Of a stretch of 64,000 nucleotides of DNA, positions 16,333-25,097 are shown piece after piece (position 1 is the first letter of the stretch; each line of letters opens with the position of its first letter). Below the pieces are notes generated by a model, which did not search any database, was not told where the DNA came from, and worked only from the letters and a program-made list of their open reading frames with translations. The position numbers were made by a program, and so were the translations under genes. The stretch comes from CAYRSS01 sp964426945 (GTDB lineage Bacteria; Planctomycetota; Phycisphaerae; UBA1845), in assembly GCA_964426945.1 (NCBI GenBank), contig CAYRSS010000013.1, positions 36,559 to 100,558 of the forward strand. The letters are read 5' to 3'.

Positions 16333-17918
16333 TGAATACGGCAGTCATGGAAGACCGTCCCGGCCTGCTCCGAAGGACCGGCTCCGGCGTCGCCCGCGGC
16401 GCCGTCAACGGGTTTCTGGGAGCGGTGCTCATCGGGCTTTGCGCGGCGACGCCGGCGCTGGCCCAGAGTGGCGGTTTCGAAGCGTCCGTCGTTGACATGT
16501 CGCAGAACATGCGGCGTGTCGCGGTCCCGCTGAACAAGAGCGTCGTTATCCGCACGAGCGTCGAGGCGGCCAAGGTCTTCGCCGTCGCCGGCGACATCGC
16601 CGCGGTGGATCTGATCAGCCCCACGGAGCTGCTCGTCACGGGCCGCAGCTACGGCTCGACGAACATCGTCCTGACCGACGCCCGCGACAAGCAGTACCTC
16701 GTCGAGGTGACGGTGGAGCTCGATGTTGCGGCGCTCAACGACGCGCTGAAGTCGATCGACCCGCAGGGCACGGCATCCGCCAGGCAGGTGCTGGGCAGCA
16801 TCATCCTCACCGGCACCGTGAGCAGCGCCGACAAGGCCGCCCGCGCCGTGGAGATTGCCGAGCTGTTCCTCGCCGCCGGCGCGAACGAGGAGGAAGCCCG
16901 CTCAGTCCAGAACCACCTGGACGTCGCGGGCGAGCAGCAGGTGCTGCTGCGCTGCGTCGTGGCGGAGGTGAACCGTACTTCAGCCCGCGAACTGGGGATC
17001 AACGGGTTCCTCGCCGGCGAGAACTTCCGGGACGGGTTCCTCGTGAACCAGATCGGCGGCATCAACCCGGCCAACATCGGGGCCGCCGCCGACGCCCCGG
17101 TGACGGGCAACATCCCGTTCCTGACGGGCGCCGACGGCATCCCGCTGTCGCCGACCGTGCCGCTCTCGCTGGGTTTCCCGCGGGTGCAGATGCAGCTCTT
17201 TATCCAGGCGATGGCCGACAACTCGCTGCTGAAGATCATGGCCGAGCCGAACCTCGTCGCGATCAGCGGCGAGACGGCGTCGTTCCTCGCGGGTGGCTCG
17301 TTCCCGATTCCGGTGCCCCAGGGGCTCGACTCGGTGACGGTCGAATTCCGCGAGTTCGGCGTACGGCTGAACTTCACACCGGTGGTCCGCGGCAACCAGA
17401 AGATCCGTCTGCGCGTGGCGCCCGAGGTGTCGGAGCTCGACTTCTCCAACTCGGTGTCGGTGCAGGGCTTCGTCGTGCCGGGTCTCTCCACCCGCAATGC
17501 GGAGACGACCATCGAACTCGGCGCAGGCCAGACGATCGCCATCGCCGGTCTGCTTAGTGACAGTACGCGCGGCATTGCGAGCCGCGTGCCCGGTATCGGC
17601 GACGTGCCGGTTCTCGGCGCCCTGTTCCGGTCAGTCGAGTACCGTCGGTCGCAGACCGAGCTGGTCATTCTGGTGACCCCTGAGATCGTGTCGCCGCTCG
17701 AGCCGCATCAGATCCCGCCGTTGCCGGGTGAGGACATCCTCACACCGTCGGACTGGGAGCTGTACGGCAAGTCGATGCTCGAGGGCAGGGCCGAGGCGAC
17801 GACCGGCGGACCTGATGAACCGACCGAATCGGCTGGTCGGCGTGCGCCGCGCAATCCGGATCTGCTGACCATCCATGGTCCGTGGGGCCCGGAGTACGGC
17901 CAGGCTTCGATGAACTGA
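16332..17918 (+). CDS. cpaC: CpaC/RcpA secretin, outer-membrane channel of the Tad pilus
   Basis: A 528-residue secretin. A signal peptide ends in ATPALAQ near residue 44. The N-domain (SVVIRTSVEAAKVFAVAGDIAAV split) binds the periplasm side, a BON-like region follows near residues 140-185, and the secretin beta-barrel domain spans about 200-450 with the signature VPGIGDVPVLGALFRS. It begins at ATG 16332, overlapping the cpaB stop by one base, with GAGAAAGAG upstream. The C-terminal 70 residues are a Pro/Glu-rich tail (PLPGEDILTPSDWELYG) as in planctomycete CpaC proteins. Confidence 0.92.
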   Translation: MNTAVMEDRPGLLRRTGSGVARGAVNGFLGAVLIGLCAATPALAQSGGFEASVVDMSQNMRRVAVPLNKSVVIRTSVEAAKVFAVAGDIAAVDLISPTELLVTGRSYGSTNIVLTDARDKQYLVEVTVELDVAALNDALKSIDPQGTASARQVLGSIILTGTVSSADKAARAVEIAELFLAAGANEEEARSVQNHLDVAGEQQVLLRCVVAEVNRTSARELGINGFLAGENFRDGFLVNQIGGINPANIGAAADAPVTGNIPFLTGADGIPLSPTVPLSLGFPRVQMQLFIQAMADNSLLKIMAEPNLVAISGETASFLAGGSFPIPVPQGLDSVTVEFREFGVRLNFTPVVRGNQKIRLRVAPEVSELDFSNSVSVQGFVVPGLSTRNAETTIELGAGQTIAIAGLLSDSTRGIASRVPGIGDVPVLGALFRSVEYRRSQTELVILVTPEIVSPLEPHQIPPLPGEDILTPSDWELYGKSMLEGRAEATTGGPDEPTESAGRRAPRNPDLLTIHGPWGPEYGQASMN

Positions 17919-17977
17919 CCGTTCGCGGCCGGGCCCGTCGCATCGATCGACGGTCGGTCGCGGACGTGCCCGGTGCA

Positions 17978-18070
17978 GCTCCCGCGCGCGGGAGCGAAAT
18001 GTTCGCTGCCCGCCCCTCGGAGGCGGATCACGGCGTGATCTGATTCCGGTTCGGTTCCCGGCGCGCCGGG
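17978..18070 (+). other. Two GC palindromes between cpaC and tadG
   Basis: An 18-base perfect palindrome GCTCCCGCGCGCGGGAGC (17978-17995) and a 14-base one CCCGGCGCGCCGGG (18057-18070) lie in the 180-base spacer. Neither is followed by T residues. They resemble the hairpins in the other spacers of this pilus locus and may mark RNA-processing or stability points. Confidence 0.5.
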
Positions 18071-18098
18071 GGCCGACAGCAGAAGGAGGGCGAAAGGC

Positions 18099-19928
18099 AT
18101 GCGAAAGCGGACCTTTCCACCTGGTACGGGGCGGCGCAGGCGAGGCGCCGTGGCGGTTCAAGTGGCCGTCATGATGACCGTCCTGTTGGGCGTCGCGGCT
18201 CTGACCGTCGACGTCGGCGCCTTGTACAACACGAAGGCGGAACTGCAGCGGACCGCGGACGCGGCCGCTCTGGCCGCCGCATCAGTTCTGGCCGACTGGT
18301 CCGATGGAGACCCAGGCAGCCGCGCCCGCGCCGAGGCCGTCACGTACGTCCAGCGCAACAGTGTGCTGGGCCGCGGGATGAACCTCGATCCCAATACGGA
18401 CGTGGTGTTCGGTCGCGCGACGTACGACAACGACTCCAACTCGTACGACTTCGTGCCGACCGAGAATCTGCCGGACGCGGTGCGCATCCGCGTGCGGCAC
18501 ACCGCCGATTCGCCGAACGGAGCGATCCCGCTCTATTTCGCGCGGGTTTTCGGCCTGTCGCACACGGAGATGTCGGCCGAGGCGATCGCCGTCATGGTCC
18601 CGCGCGACATCGCGATCGTGGCGGACCTGTCCGGATCGCACAACGACGACAGCCAGCTCACCGCCTACCGCAACACCGACATCAACCTCTACCAGGTCTG
18701 GGACGCGTTTCCGGGCGGTGTGGGTGATGTCGGCGGCACCTGGAACGCCGATGACTACCCGCCGGAGTGGCAGCTGCCCGACGGCAGCGTGCCGCAGGCG
18801 GCCGGTCCGGCCTGGGGCTTCATGAAGGTCCTCGGCTACGGCACGGACCCGATCACTTCGACGTACAACCCGTCAACCGACGCCGGGCTTATCCGGCTGC
18901 CCTACGACCAGAGCTGGAGCAACGCCACGCTCACGACCTACCTGCGTAACCTCGGCTACAACCAGCGCGAGGTCAACGCGATCATGAGCGACTCCTACGA
19001 CGGGAGCGGGTACTACGACGAGCGCGTCGCCGTGGCCCTCGGGCTGGCCTGGTGGAACAGCGGCCTGCCGCCGGACAGCGGCACGAATGAGCCCGGTTTC
19101 TGGGCCAAGCGCGGCGCGCCGCCCGGGAACAACAACAACCAGATCGGCGGCTCCGAGCTGCAGTGGGTGGAGCGCATCAACGGCCGCTCGACCGCGACTT
19201 CGCGGACGATGTGGACCAACTACATCAATTTCATGAAGTCCAAGTCGGCGCTGACGCAGGTCAACAGCAGTTTCCAGTACCGCTTCGGCGTCAAGACCTT
19301 CATGCACTACATGATGGAGAACTACCTCCTCAACTCGCAGGTGCCCGAGCTGGCCGACACGCCCCATCAGCCGATGCAGGCGGTGAAGGATGCCGTGACG
19401 TTCATGATCGACATGATCGATGAACTCGACACGGACGACCAGGTCTCGCTGGAGATCTACGGAACCACCTCGCGCCACGAGGTGGATCTTACGCACAACC
19501 ATCAGACCATCAGTACGCGGCTGAACACCATGCAGGCCGGTCACTACGACACCTGGACCAACATGGGCGGCGGTCTCGACGAGGCCATCGACGAGCTCAG
19601 CAGCGACCGTGCGCGCACCACGGCGAGGAAGATGATCATCCTCCTCACCGACGGTAATGCCAACGTGACCTCCAGCGGCCAGACCGGCAACGAGTCGGGC
19701 GGCCGTGCCTACGCGGTCCAGAAGGCAACCGAGGCGGCGGCACTGGGTTATCGGATCTTCGCAGTCAGCGTCGGCTCCGGTGCGGATACCAGCACCATGC
19801 AGCAGATTGCCGATATTGGAGGCGGCGAGCACTTCTATGCGGAGGGCTCGATCGAACAGTACAGCGCTGAACTGTCGGAGATCTTCCGGCGGCTGGGCGG
19901 GGAACGCCCCGTCGAGCTGATCCGGTAA
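18099..19928 (+). CDS. tadG: TadG-like protein with interrupted vWA domain
   Basis: A 609-residue pilus-associated protein. The N-terminus has the TadG/TadE-type helix (RRRRGAVAVQVAVMMTVLLGVAALTVDVG) followed by LYNTKAELQRTADAAALAAA. A von Willebrand A domain starts at about residue 168 with the metal-site motif DLSGS (176-180). The remainder of the vWA fold resumes only at about residue 425 (QAVKDAVTFMIDMIDEL), with the metal-site Thr in WTNMGGGL (Thr487) and Asp in LLTDGN (Asp518). About 240 residues, rich in Trp, Tyr and Asn, are inserted in between. GAAGGAGGG lies ten bases upstream. Confidence 0.85.
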   Translation: MRKRTFPPGTGRRRRGAVAVQVAVMMTVLLGVAALTVDVGALYNTKAELQRTADAAALAAASVLADWSDGDPGSRARAEAVTYVQRNSVLGRGMNLDPNTDVVFGRATYDNDSNSYDFVPTENLPDAVRIRVRHTADSPNGAIPLYFARVFGLSHTEMSAEAIAVMVPRDIAIVADLSGSHNDDSQLTAYRNTDINLYQVWDAFPGGVGDVGGTWNADDYPPEWQLPDGSVPQAAGPAWGFMKVLGYGTDPITSTYNPSTDAGLIRLPYDQSWSNATLTTYLRNLGYNQREVNAIMSDSYDGSGYYDERVAVALGLAWWNSGLPPDSGTNEPGFWAKRGAPPGNNNNQIGGSELQWVERINGRSTATSRTMWTNYINFMKSKSALTQVNSSFQYRFGVKTFMHYMMENYLLNSQVPELADTPHQPMQAVKDAVTFMIDMIDELDTDDQVSLEIYGTTSRHEVDLTHNHQTISTRLNTMQAGHYDTWTNMGGGLDEAIDELSSDRARTTARKMIILLTDGNANVTSSGQTGNESGGRAYAVQKATEAAALGYRIFAVSVGSGADTSTMQQIADIGGGEHFYAEGSIEQYSAELSEIFRRLGGERPVELIR

Positions 19929-19951
19929 CTCCCCGCGGAAACGGCGCGGAT

Positions 19952-19974
19952 CGGCCCCGGGGTTTCCGGGGCCG
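19952..19974 (+). other. 9-bp perfect GC hairpin between tadG and tadZ
   Basis: CGGCCCCGG, loop GGTTT, CCGGGGCCG. It starts 24 bases after the tadG stop and has no T-tract. The same kind of element occurs in other spacers of the locus. Confidence 0.5.
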
Positions 19975-20050
19975 GTCCGCTGCTTCGTCACGCAGCGCCT
20001 CGACCCCCCTGTAGGGCCGAGGCCGCGAAGGCGGCCCCTGCCGGGGACCA

Positions 20051-21265
20051 GTGAAGGGAATCCAGACCAGAACGATGGGGCACGGCGTCCAGTTTATCAT
20101 CCTCAACAGCGACGAGGCGTTCGGCAAGCAGCTTCGCACGACGCTGCACAGGATGGACAGCGTGCGCATCGTCGCCGAGGTCGGCGAGGTCGCACTCGTC
20201 CGCCAGGCCGTCGAGCAGTTCCCCGCCGACATCTTGCTCGTCAACCTTGATCCCGCGCCTGAGGTGGTACTGCCGATCGCGGGCGAGATCGCAGCGTCCA
20301 ACCCCCGGCTCGCCGTCTTCGCTGTTTCCGACAGCAAGGACAGTGAGCTGATCCTCAAGGTGCTGCGCACCGGGCTGCGCGAGTTTCTCACCAAGCCGAT
20401 CGACGTGAACGCCCTCTCCGAGGCGATCGAACGGGTGGCCGCCACCAAGGTGGACGCCGTCGCCCGCGGGAGGTTGATCACCGTGACCGGCGCATCGGGC
20501 GGGACCGGAGCCACCACCCTCGCCACGAACCTGGCTGTCGAGCTGGCCCAGCTCGCCGACGGCCGCGTGACGGTCGTCGACCTGGACTATCGCTGCGGGC
20601 AGGTGGCCACGTTCCTCGACATCGACGCGACCTACAGCCTCGCGGACCTCGCGCAGGCTGCCGAGCACGTCGAACAGCAGATGATCGAGCGTACGCTCGT
20701 GAAGCACTCCTCCGGCGTGCAGGTGCTGAGCCGGCCGGCCACATTCGAGCAGGCCGACACAATCACCGCATCGGCATGCGTGGGCGTGCTTTCGTCCCTG
20801 CTGCAGTGCAATGAATACGTTGTCAGCGACGGGCCCAGCCGGTTCGATCCGCGCGGCCAGTCGGTTTACGACTTCGCAGACCTCAATCTGCTGCTGGTGC
20901 AGCTCCTGGTGCCGTCGGTGCGGAGTGCGCTGCGCACGGTCGAGGCCCTGCGCGAGGCGGGGGCCAACCTGGAGCGTTGGCGCCTGGTATGCAATCGCAT
21001 CGGGCTTGAGTCCGTCCACCTGTCGGTGAGCGATGCGGTCGAGACGATCGGCATTCCGTCGTTCGCGTCGCTGCCGGATGACTGGCCGACTGTCAGCGGA
21101 TCCATCAACCTCGGCGAACCGCTGCTGACACACGGCCCCAAGAGCAAGGTACGGCAGGCGATCACCGAACTGGCGGCGAAACTCCACAAGCCGGGCGCGT
21201 CGGGTGACGACGCTGATACCCACAAGAAGGGTTTGATCGGGCGGATATTCGCGGGCTCGTCGTAG
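20051..21265 (+). CDS. tadZ: TadZ/CpaE pilus localisation ATPase-like protein
   Basis: A MinD/ParA-superfamily protein that positions the Tad machinery at the pole. The N-terminus (residues 10-130) is a receiver-like domain (VQFIILNSDEAFGKQL, FLTKPIDVNALSEAIERV). The ATPase domain begins ITVTGASGGTGATTLATNLA near residue 142, an atypical Walker A in which the usual Lys of GKT is Ala, as in many CpaE/TadZ proteins. VVDLDYRCGQ follows as the Walker A-prime/switch region. The GTG start at 20051 has GGGGA just upstream; an ATG at 20075 is an alternative. Confidence 0.88.
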   Translation: MKGIQTRTMGHGVQFIILNSDEAFGKQLRTTLHRMDSVRIVAEVGEVALVRQAVEQFPADILLVNLDPAPEVVLPIAGEIAASNPRLAVFAVSDSKDSELILKVLRTGLREFLTKPIDVNALSEAIERVAATKVDAVARGRLITVTGASGGTGATTLATNLAVELAQLADGRVTVVDLDYRCGQVATFLDIDATYSLADLAQAAEHVEQQMIERTLVKHSSGVQVLSRPATFEQADTITASACVGVLSSLLQCNEYVVSDGPSRFDPRGQSVYDFADLNLLLVQLLVPSVRSALRTVEALREAGANLERWRLVCNRIGLESVHLSVSDAVETIGIPSFASLPDDWPTVSGSINLGEPLLTHGPKSKVRQAITELAAKLHKPGASGDDADTHKKGLIGRIFAGSS

Positions 21266-21369
21266 GGGCGCGCGAGAGACCGCGCTTCAGGCGTACGGCC
21301 CGGCCGTGCGTCGCCGGCGCGGCGGATCGCATCGCGCGTACGTGAGGAACCGGAGGCATACGAAGAATC

Positions 21370-22839
21370 ATGTTCGGACGCCGCTCAACAGGTAAGACAG
21401 CCACGCCGACCGCGCCGCCGCCGCCGGCTCCGGCGGCCGGTGCGCCCGCCAAGGCTCCGCAGCCGGCGCCGCAGGGGGCCAAGCCCCCGGCCGCGCCCGC
21501 TTCGCCAGCAGGGGCAGGATCCGCGAAGGTCAAGTCCGCCGTCAGCAAGGAGAAGTTCGAGCAGTTCAACCAGCTCAAGATGCGCCTTCACCGGAAGGTC
21601 ATCGAGAAGCTCGACCTCGCCCGCATGGTCGGCGATGAGGACACGCTGCGCGAACAGGTCCGCGAGGTCGTCTCGCACCTGGCGGATCAGGAAAACACGC
21701 TGCTGAATCTCAACGAGAGGCAGCGCCTCGTGAACGAGGTGCTCGACGAGACGTTCGGTCTCGGGCCGCTCGAAGTGCTGCTCGCTGATCCATCGATCAG
21801 CGATATCCTGGTCAACGGCCCGAAGAAGGTTTACGTCGAGCGGAAGGGCAAGCTGGAGCTGACGGAGGTCGAGTTCCGCGACAACGCCCACCTGATGCAC
21901 GTCATCGACAAGATCGTGACGAGCGTCGGCCGGCGGTGCGACGAAATCTCGCCGATGGTGGACGCCCGCCTGAAGGACGGCTCGCGCGTCAACGCGGTGA
22001 TTCCGCCGCTGGCCATCGACGGCGCCAGCGTTTCGATCCGCCGTTTCGGCCGCGATCCCATTACCTGGGATCATTACATCAACTTCAAGTCCGTGACGCC
22101 CGAGATGCGCGACTTCCTCGAAGCGTGTGTCCAGGCGCACGTGAATATCATCGTGGTCGGTGGCACGGGCTCAGGCAAGACGACGCTGCTGAACAACCTG
22201 TCGTCATTCATCCCCGACACCGACCGCATCGTGACCATCGAGGACGCCGCCGAGCTCAGCCTCCGCCAGCCCCACGTCGTGCGCCTGGAGACGCGCCCGG
22301 CGAACATCGAGGGCAAGGGGCAGATCGCCATCCGCGACCTGCTGATCAACTCGCTGCGTATGCGCCCCGACCGGCTGGTCGTCGGTGAGTGCCGCGGGCC
22401 CGAGACGCTGGACATGCTCCAGGCGATGAACACGGGGCACGACGGGTCACTGACGACGCTGCACGCCAACAGCACGCGCGACACGGTCACCCGCGTCGAG
22501 ACGATGGTGATGATGGCCGGCTTCGAGCTGCCGATCCGTGCGATTCGCCAGCAGTTCGCCTCGGCTGTGCACCTGCTGGTCAACGCGCAGCGGCTCTCGG
22601 GCGGCCCGCGAAAGATCATGAGCATCACCGAGGTGACCGGCATGGAGGGCGAGGTCGTCACCATGCAGGACCTGTTCCTCTTCGAGCAGGTCGGCGTGAC
22701 CCCCGGCGGACGCGCTCACGGGCGGTTCGTGGCCACGGGCATCCGTCCGTCGTTCATGGACCGGCTCAAGGCGTCCGGCTGTGATGTGGATCCATCGATC
22801 TTCGAACGCAAGGTGTTGATGACGGATGATCCGAACTGA
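21370..22839 (+). CDS. tadA: TadA/CpaF secretion ATPase
   Basis: The cytoplasmic hexameric motor of the Tad pilus. The N-terminal 60 residues are Pro/Ala rich. The CpaF-type N-domain follows (LGPLEVLLADPSISDILVNG) and then the RecA-like domain with Walker A GGTGSGKTT near residue 265, an Asp box ending IVTIEDAAEL near 292, Walker B region RPDRLVVGECRGPE near 335, and the His box GHDGSLTTLHANS near 357. It is 489 residues long. tadB and tadC, its membrane partners, follow on the same strand. Confidence 0.95.
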   Translation: MFGRRSTGKTATPTAPPPPAPAAGAPAKAPQPAPQGAKPPAAPASPAGAGSAKVKSAVSKEKFEQFNQLKMRLHRKVIEKLDLARMVGDEDTLREQVREVVSHLADQENTLLNLNERQRLVNEVLDETFGLGPLEVLLADPSISDILVNGPKKVYVERKGKLELTEVEFRDNAHLMHVIDKIVTSVGRRCDEISPMVDARLKDGSRVNAVIPPLAIDGASVSIRRFGRDPITWDHYINFKSVTPEMRDFLEACVQAHVNIIVVGGTGSGKTTLLNNLSSFIPDTDRIVTIEDAAELSLRQPHVVRLETRPANIEGKGQIAIRDLLINSLRMRPDRLVVGECRGPETLDMLQAMNTGHDGSLTTLHANSTRDTVTRVETMVMMAGFELPIRAIRQQFASAVHLLVNAQRLSGGPRKIMSITEVTGMEGEVVTMQDLFLFEQVGVTPGGRAHGRFVATGIRPSFMDRLKASGCDVDPSIFERKVLMTDDPN

Positions 22840-22958
22840 GGCGGCTGAGGGCCGCCTGATGCCGGGGCGTGTTCCGGCGCTGCGGACGGATGCAACAGGC
22901 AGGAAGTTCCGTCCGCGATGCGCTGCCCGCAGCCGGCGGCCTGCATGCGAGTGATGAT

Positions 22959-23969
22959 ATGACGGCAATGATCTTCCAGGGTGTGCTGGCGGCCGGCGCA
23001 GCCGACCTGATGGTGTACGGCTTGCCCGTGCTCGGGTCGATGCTGCTGTGCTACGGCATCTTCCAGGTGTGGGTGGAGACCCGCAAGAACGACCGGCGAA
23101 AGCTCCAGGATCGACTCCGTGGCGGTGGCCGCGTCAAGCGCGACAAAGCGATGGACTCGATCCTCCGCCGCGGCGCGATGCAGGGAGGCTCCTCGCTGGC
23201 GGATCGCATCGTCGGCAAGCTCAGCGCCGTGCCAAAGCTGCAGACGCTGCTCAACCAGGCCGACGTGCCTTGGTCGGCCGCCCAGACGCTGGTCAACCTG
23301 ACCTGCGGGGCGGTGCTGCTCACCGTGCTGCTGATGGTCATCAAGGTCAATCCGCTGATCGCGCTGGGCTGCGGCGCGGCGTTCTTCTTCCTGCCGCTCG
23401 GGGCCCTGAGCTTCCGGCGCAAGCGGCGCATGGCCAAGCTCAGCAACCAGCTTCCCGACGTTTTCGAGATGATGAGCCAGGCGCTGCGGGCCGGTCACTC
23501 GCTCGCCGGCGCCATCCAGCTCGTCCACGAGCAGATGTCGCCGCCGATCGCGATGGAGTTCGGGCAGGTCTATCACGAGCAGAACCTCGGCATCAAGATC
23601 GAGGATGCGCTGCAGGCGATGGCCGACCGCGTCGACTCGCTCGACGTGCGGTTCTTCGTCACGGCGGTGGCGATTCAGCGCCAGACGGGCGGCGACCTTG
23701 CTGAAGTGCTGGACAACATCAGCGGCGTCATCCGGCAGCGAATCGAGCTGCACGGCATGGTCCAGGGCCTGACGGCCGAGGGACGCCTCTCGGGCTGGGT
23801 GCTGTTTGCGCTGCCCATCGTCGTCTTCCTGGGCAGCATGACGCTCAACCCGGACTATGCGAACAAGCTTATCGAGGAAACCTCCGGCCAGATCATGCTG
23901 ATGGTCGCCGGTGGCATGCAGTTGATGGGCCTGGCGATGATCCGGTGGATCGTCAACATCAAGGTGTGA
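22959..23969 (+). CDS. tadB: TadB inner-membrane platform protein
   Basis: A 336-residue T2SS-F family membrane protein anchoring the TadA ATPase. Transmembrane helices are visible at about residues 15-35, 110-125, 130-148 and at the end (GWVLFALPIVVFLGSM, QIMLMVAGGMQLMGLAMI). The cytoplasmic F-domain runs between them (LPDVFEMMSQALRAGHSLAGAI). I place the start at ATG 22959 because the membrane segment follows at once; a GTG at 22869 would add 30 residues without resemblance. Confidence 0.9.
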   Translation: MTAMIFQGVLAAGAADLMVYGLPVLGSMLLCYGIFQVWVETRKNDRRKLQDRLRGGGRVKRDKAMDSILRRGAMQGGSSLADRIVGKLSAVPKLQTLLNQADVPWSAAQTLVNLTCGAVLLTVLLMVIKVNPLIALGCGAAFFFLPLGALSFRRKRRMAKLSNQLPDVFEMMSQALRAGHSLAGAIQLVHEQMSPPIAMEFGQVYHEQNLGIKIEDALQAMADRVDSLDVRFFVTAVAIQRQTGGDLAEVLDNISGVIRQRIELHGMVQGLTAEGRLSGWVLFALPIVVFLGSMTLNPDYANKLIEETSGQIMLMVAGGMQLMGLAMIRWIVNIKV

Positions 23970-24048
23970 CGCGTGATCTGACGCCGATCGGGTTGGCGCT
24001 GGCCCCGCGGTCGGGCGACCGGGACTGCCGGCGGGACGGAGTGAGCTG

Positions 24049-24999
24049 ATGAGCATCTATCTTCTGGCCGGGATGATCGTCGCGAGCATCGCGCTGATCG
24101 TCTACGCGCTGTATCCCAAGAATGACGAGAAGGACGGGGCGATCAAGCGTCGCATGCGCGGTCGCAACGTGAAGTCGGGCGGCCCCAGCGCCCGGCAGCA
24201 GGCGCGGGAGTCGGTCGCCCGGCGCATGATGAAGAGCGTCGCGCCGCTCGCGGTCCGGCCGGTCATGCTCGGCAGCGCCGAGGAGATGACCAAGCTCCGC
24301 ATGCGCCTCGCAGCAGCCGGCATCCGGGCCGAGAACGCCCCGACCCTTTTCCTGGCCAGCAAGACGATTGTCGCCATCGGGCTGGCCTTGGTGGGCATCG
24401 TCTACTCGGTCATGAAGGGCTATCCGCTGACGAGCGCCATCGGCGTCATCCTCTGCCTCGCCGGCTTCGGGTTCCTTGCGCCGAACTTCTGGCTGAGCAT
24501 CGGCGTCAAGCAGCGGCAGGACCAGATCCGCAAAGGGCTGCCCGACACGCTCGACCTGATGGTGATCTCCGTCGAATCCGGGCTCGGCCTCGACGCGGCG
24601 ATGCAGCGCGTCGGCGATGAAATGCGGCGCGTTCATCCGTCTCTCGCCGAGGAGATGCAGATCGTCACCCTCGAATCGCAGATGGGCATCCCACGCAGCG
24701 AAGCACTGACCAACATGGTCACACGGACCGGGCTGGAAGAGGCCAAGTCGCTCGTGGCGATCATCAACCAGGCGGAGCGATTCGGTACGAGCATCGCCCG
24801 GGCCCTGCGCAACCAGTCCGACGCCCTCCGCACCAAGCGGCGTCAGGACGCCGAAGAGCGGGCCCAGAAGACAACGGTCAAGCTGATGCTGCCGCTGATT
24901 CTGTTCATTTTCCCGGCGATCCTCGTCGTGCTGGCGGGTCCGGCGGCGCTGACGATGATCAAGGCGCTGTCGAACAACCCGGGGCTGATGGGCGGCTAG
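24049..24999 (+). CDS. tadC: TadC inner-membrane platform protein
   Basis: A 316-residue paralogue and partner of TadB in the pilus platform. It starts MSIYLLAGMIVASIALIVYAL, has a paired helix near residues 105-155, the F-domain LPDTLDLMVISVESGLGLDAAM near 165 (split in the family by one turn), and a final membrane helix (LMLPLILFIFPAILVVLAGPA). GGAG lies seven bases before the ATG. It is the last pilus gene and is followed by a terminator. Confidence 0.92.
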   Translation: MSIYLLAGMIVASIALIVYALYPKNDEKDGAIKRRMRGRNVKSGGPSARQQARESVARRMMKSVAPLAVRPVMLGSAEEMTKLRMRLAAAGIRAENAPTLFLASKTIVAIGLALVGIVYSVMKGYPLTSAIGVILCLAGFGFLAPNFWLSIGVKQRQDQIRKGLPDTLDLMVISVESGLGLDAAMQRVGDEMRRVHPSLAEEMQIVTLESQMGIPRSEALTNMVTRTGLEEAKSLVAIINQAERFGTSIARALRNQSDALRTKRRQDAEERAQKTTVKLMLPLILFIFPAILVVLAGPAALTMIKALSNNPGLMGG

Positions 25000-25031
25000 A
25001 AGCCGGGTTCTGACGACTCCCGTTCACTCAT

Positions 25032-25064
25032 CGGGGGTGGGCCGAACCGGCCGCCCCCGTTTTC
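25032..25064 (+). terminator. Terminator at the end of the Tad locus
   Basis: CGGGGG and GGCCG pair with CGGCC and CCCCCG around an AACC loop (one bulged position), followed by TTTTC. It lies 32 bases after tadC and before the convergent membrane-protein gene, so it may act in both directions. Confidence 0.8.
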
Positions 25065-25097
25065 ATGCGCACGCGCTGCCCCGGTCGGCCGGAGCCC

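Noticed and set aside
20839..20860. GGTTCGATCC tRNA T-loop-like sequence
   Set aside because: It lies inside the tadZ coding sequence and has no surrounding cloverleaf.
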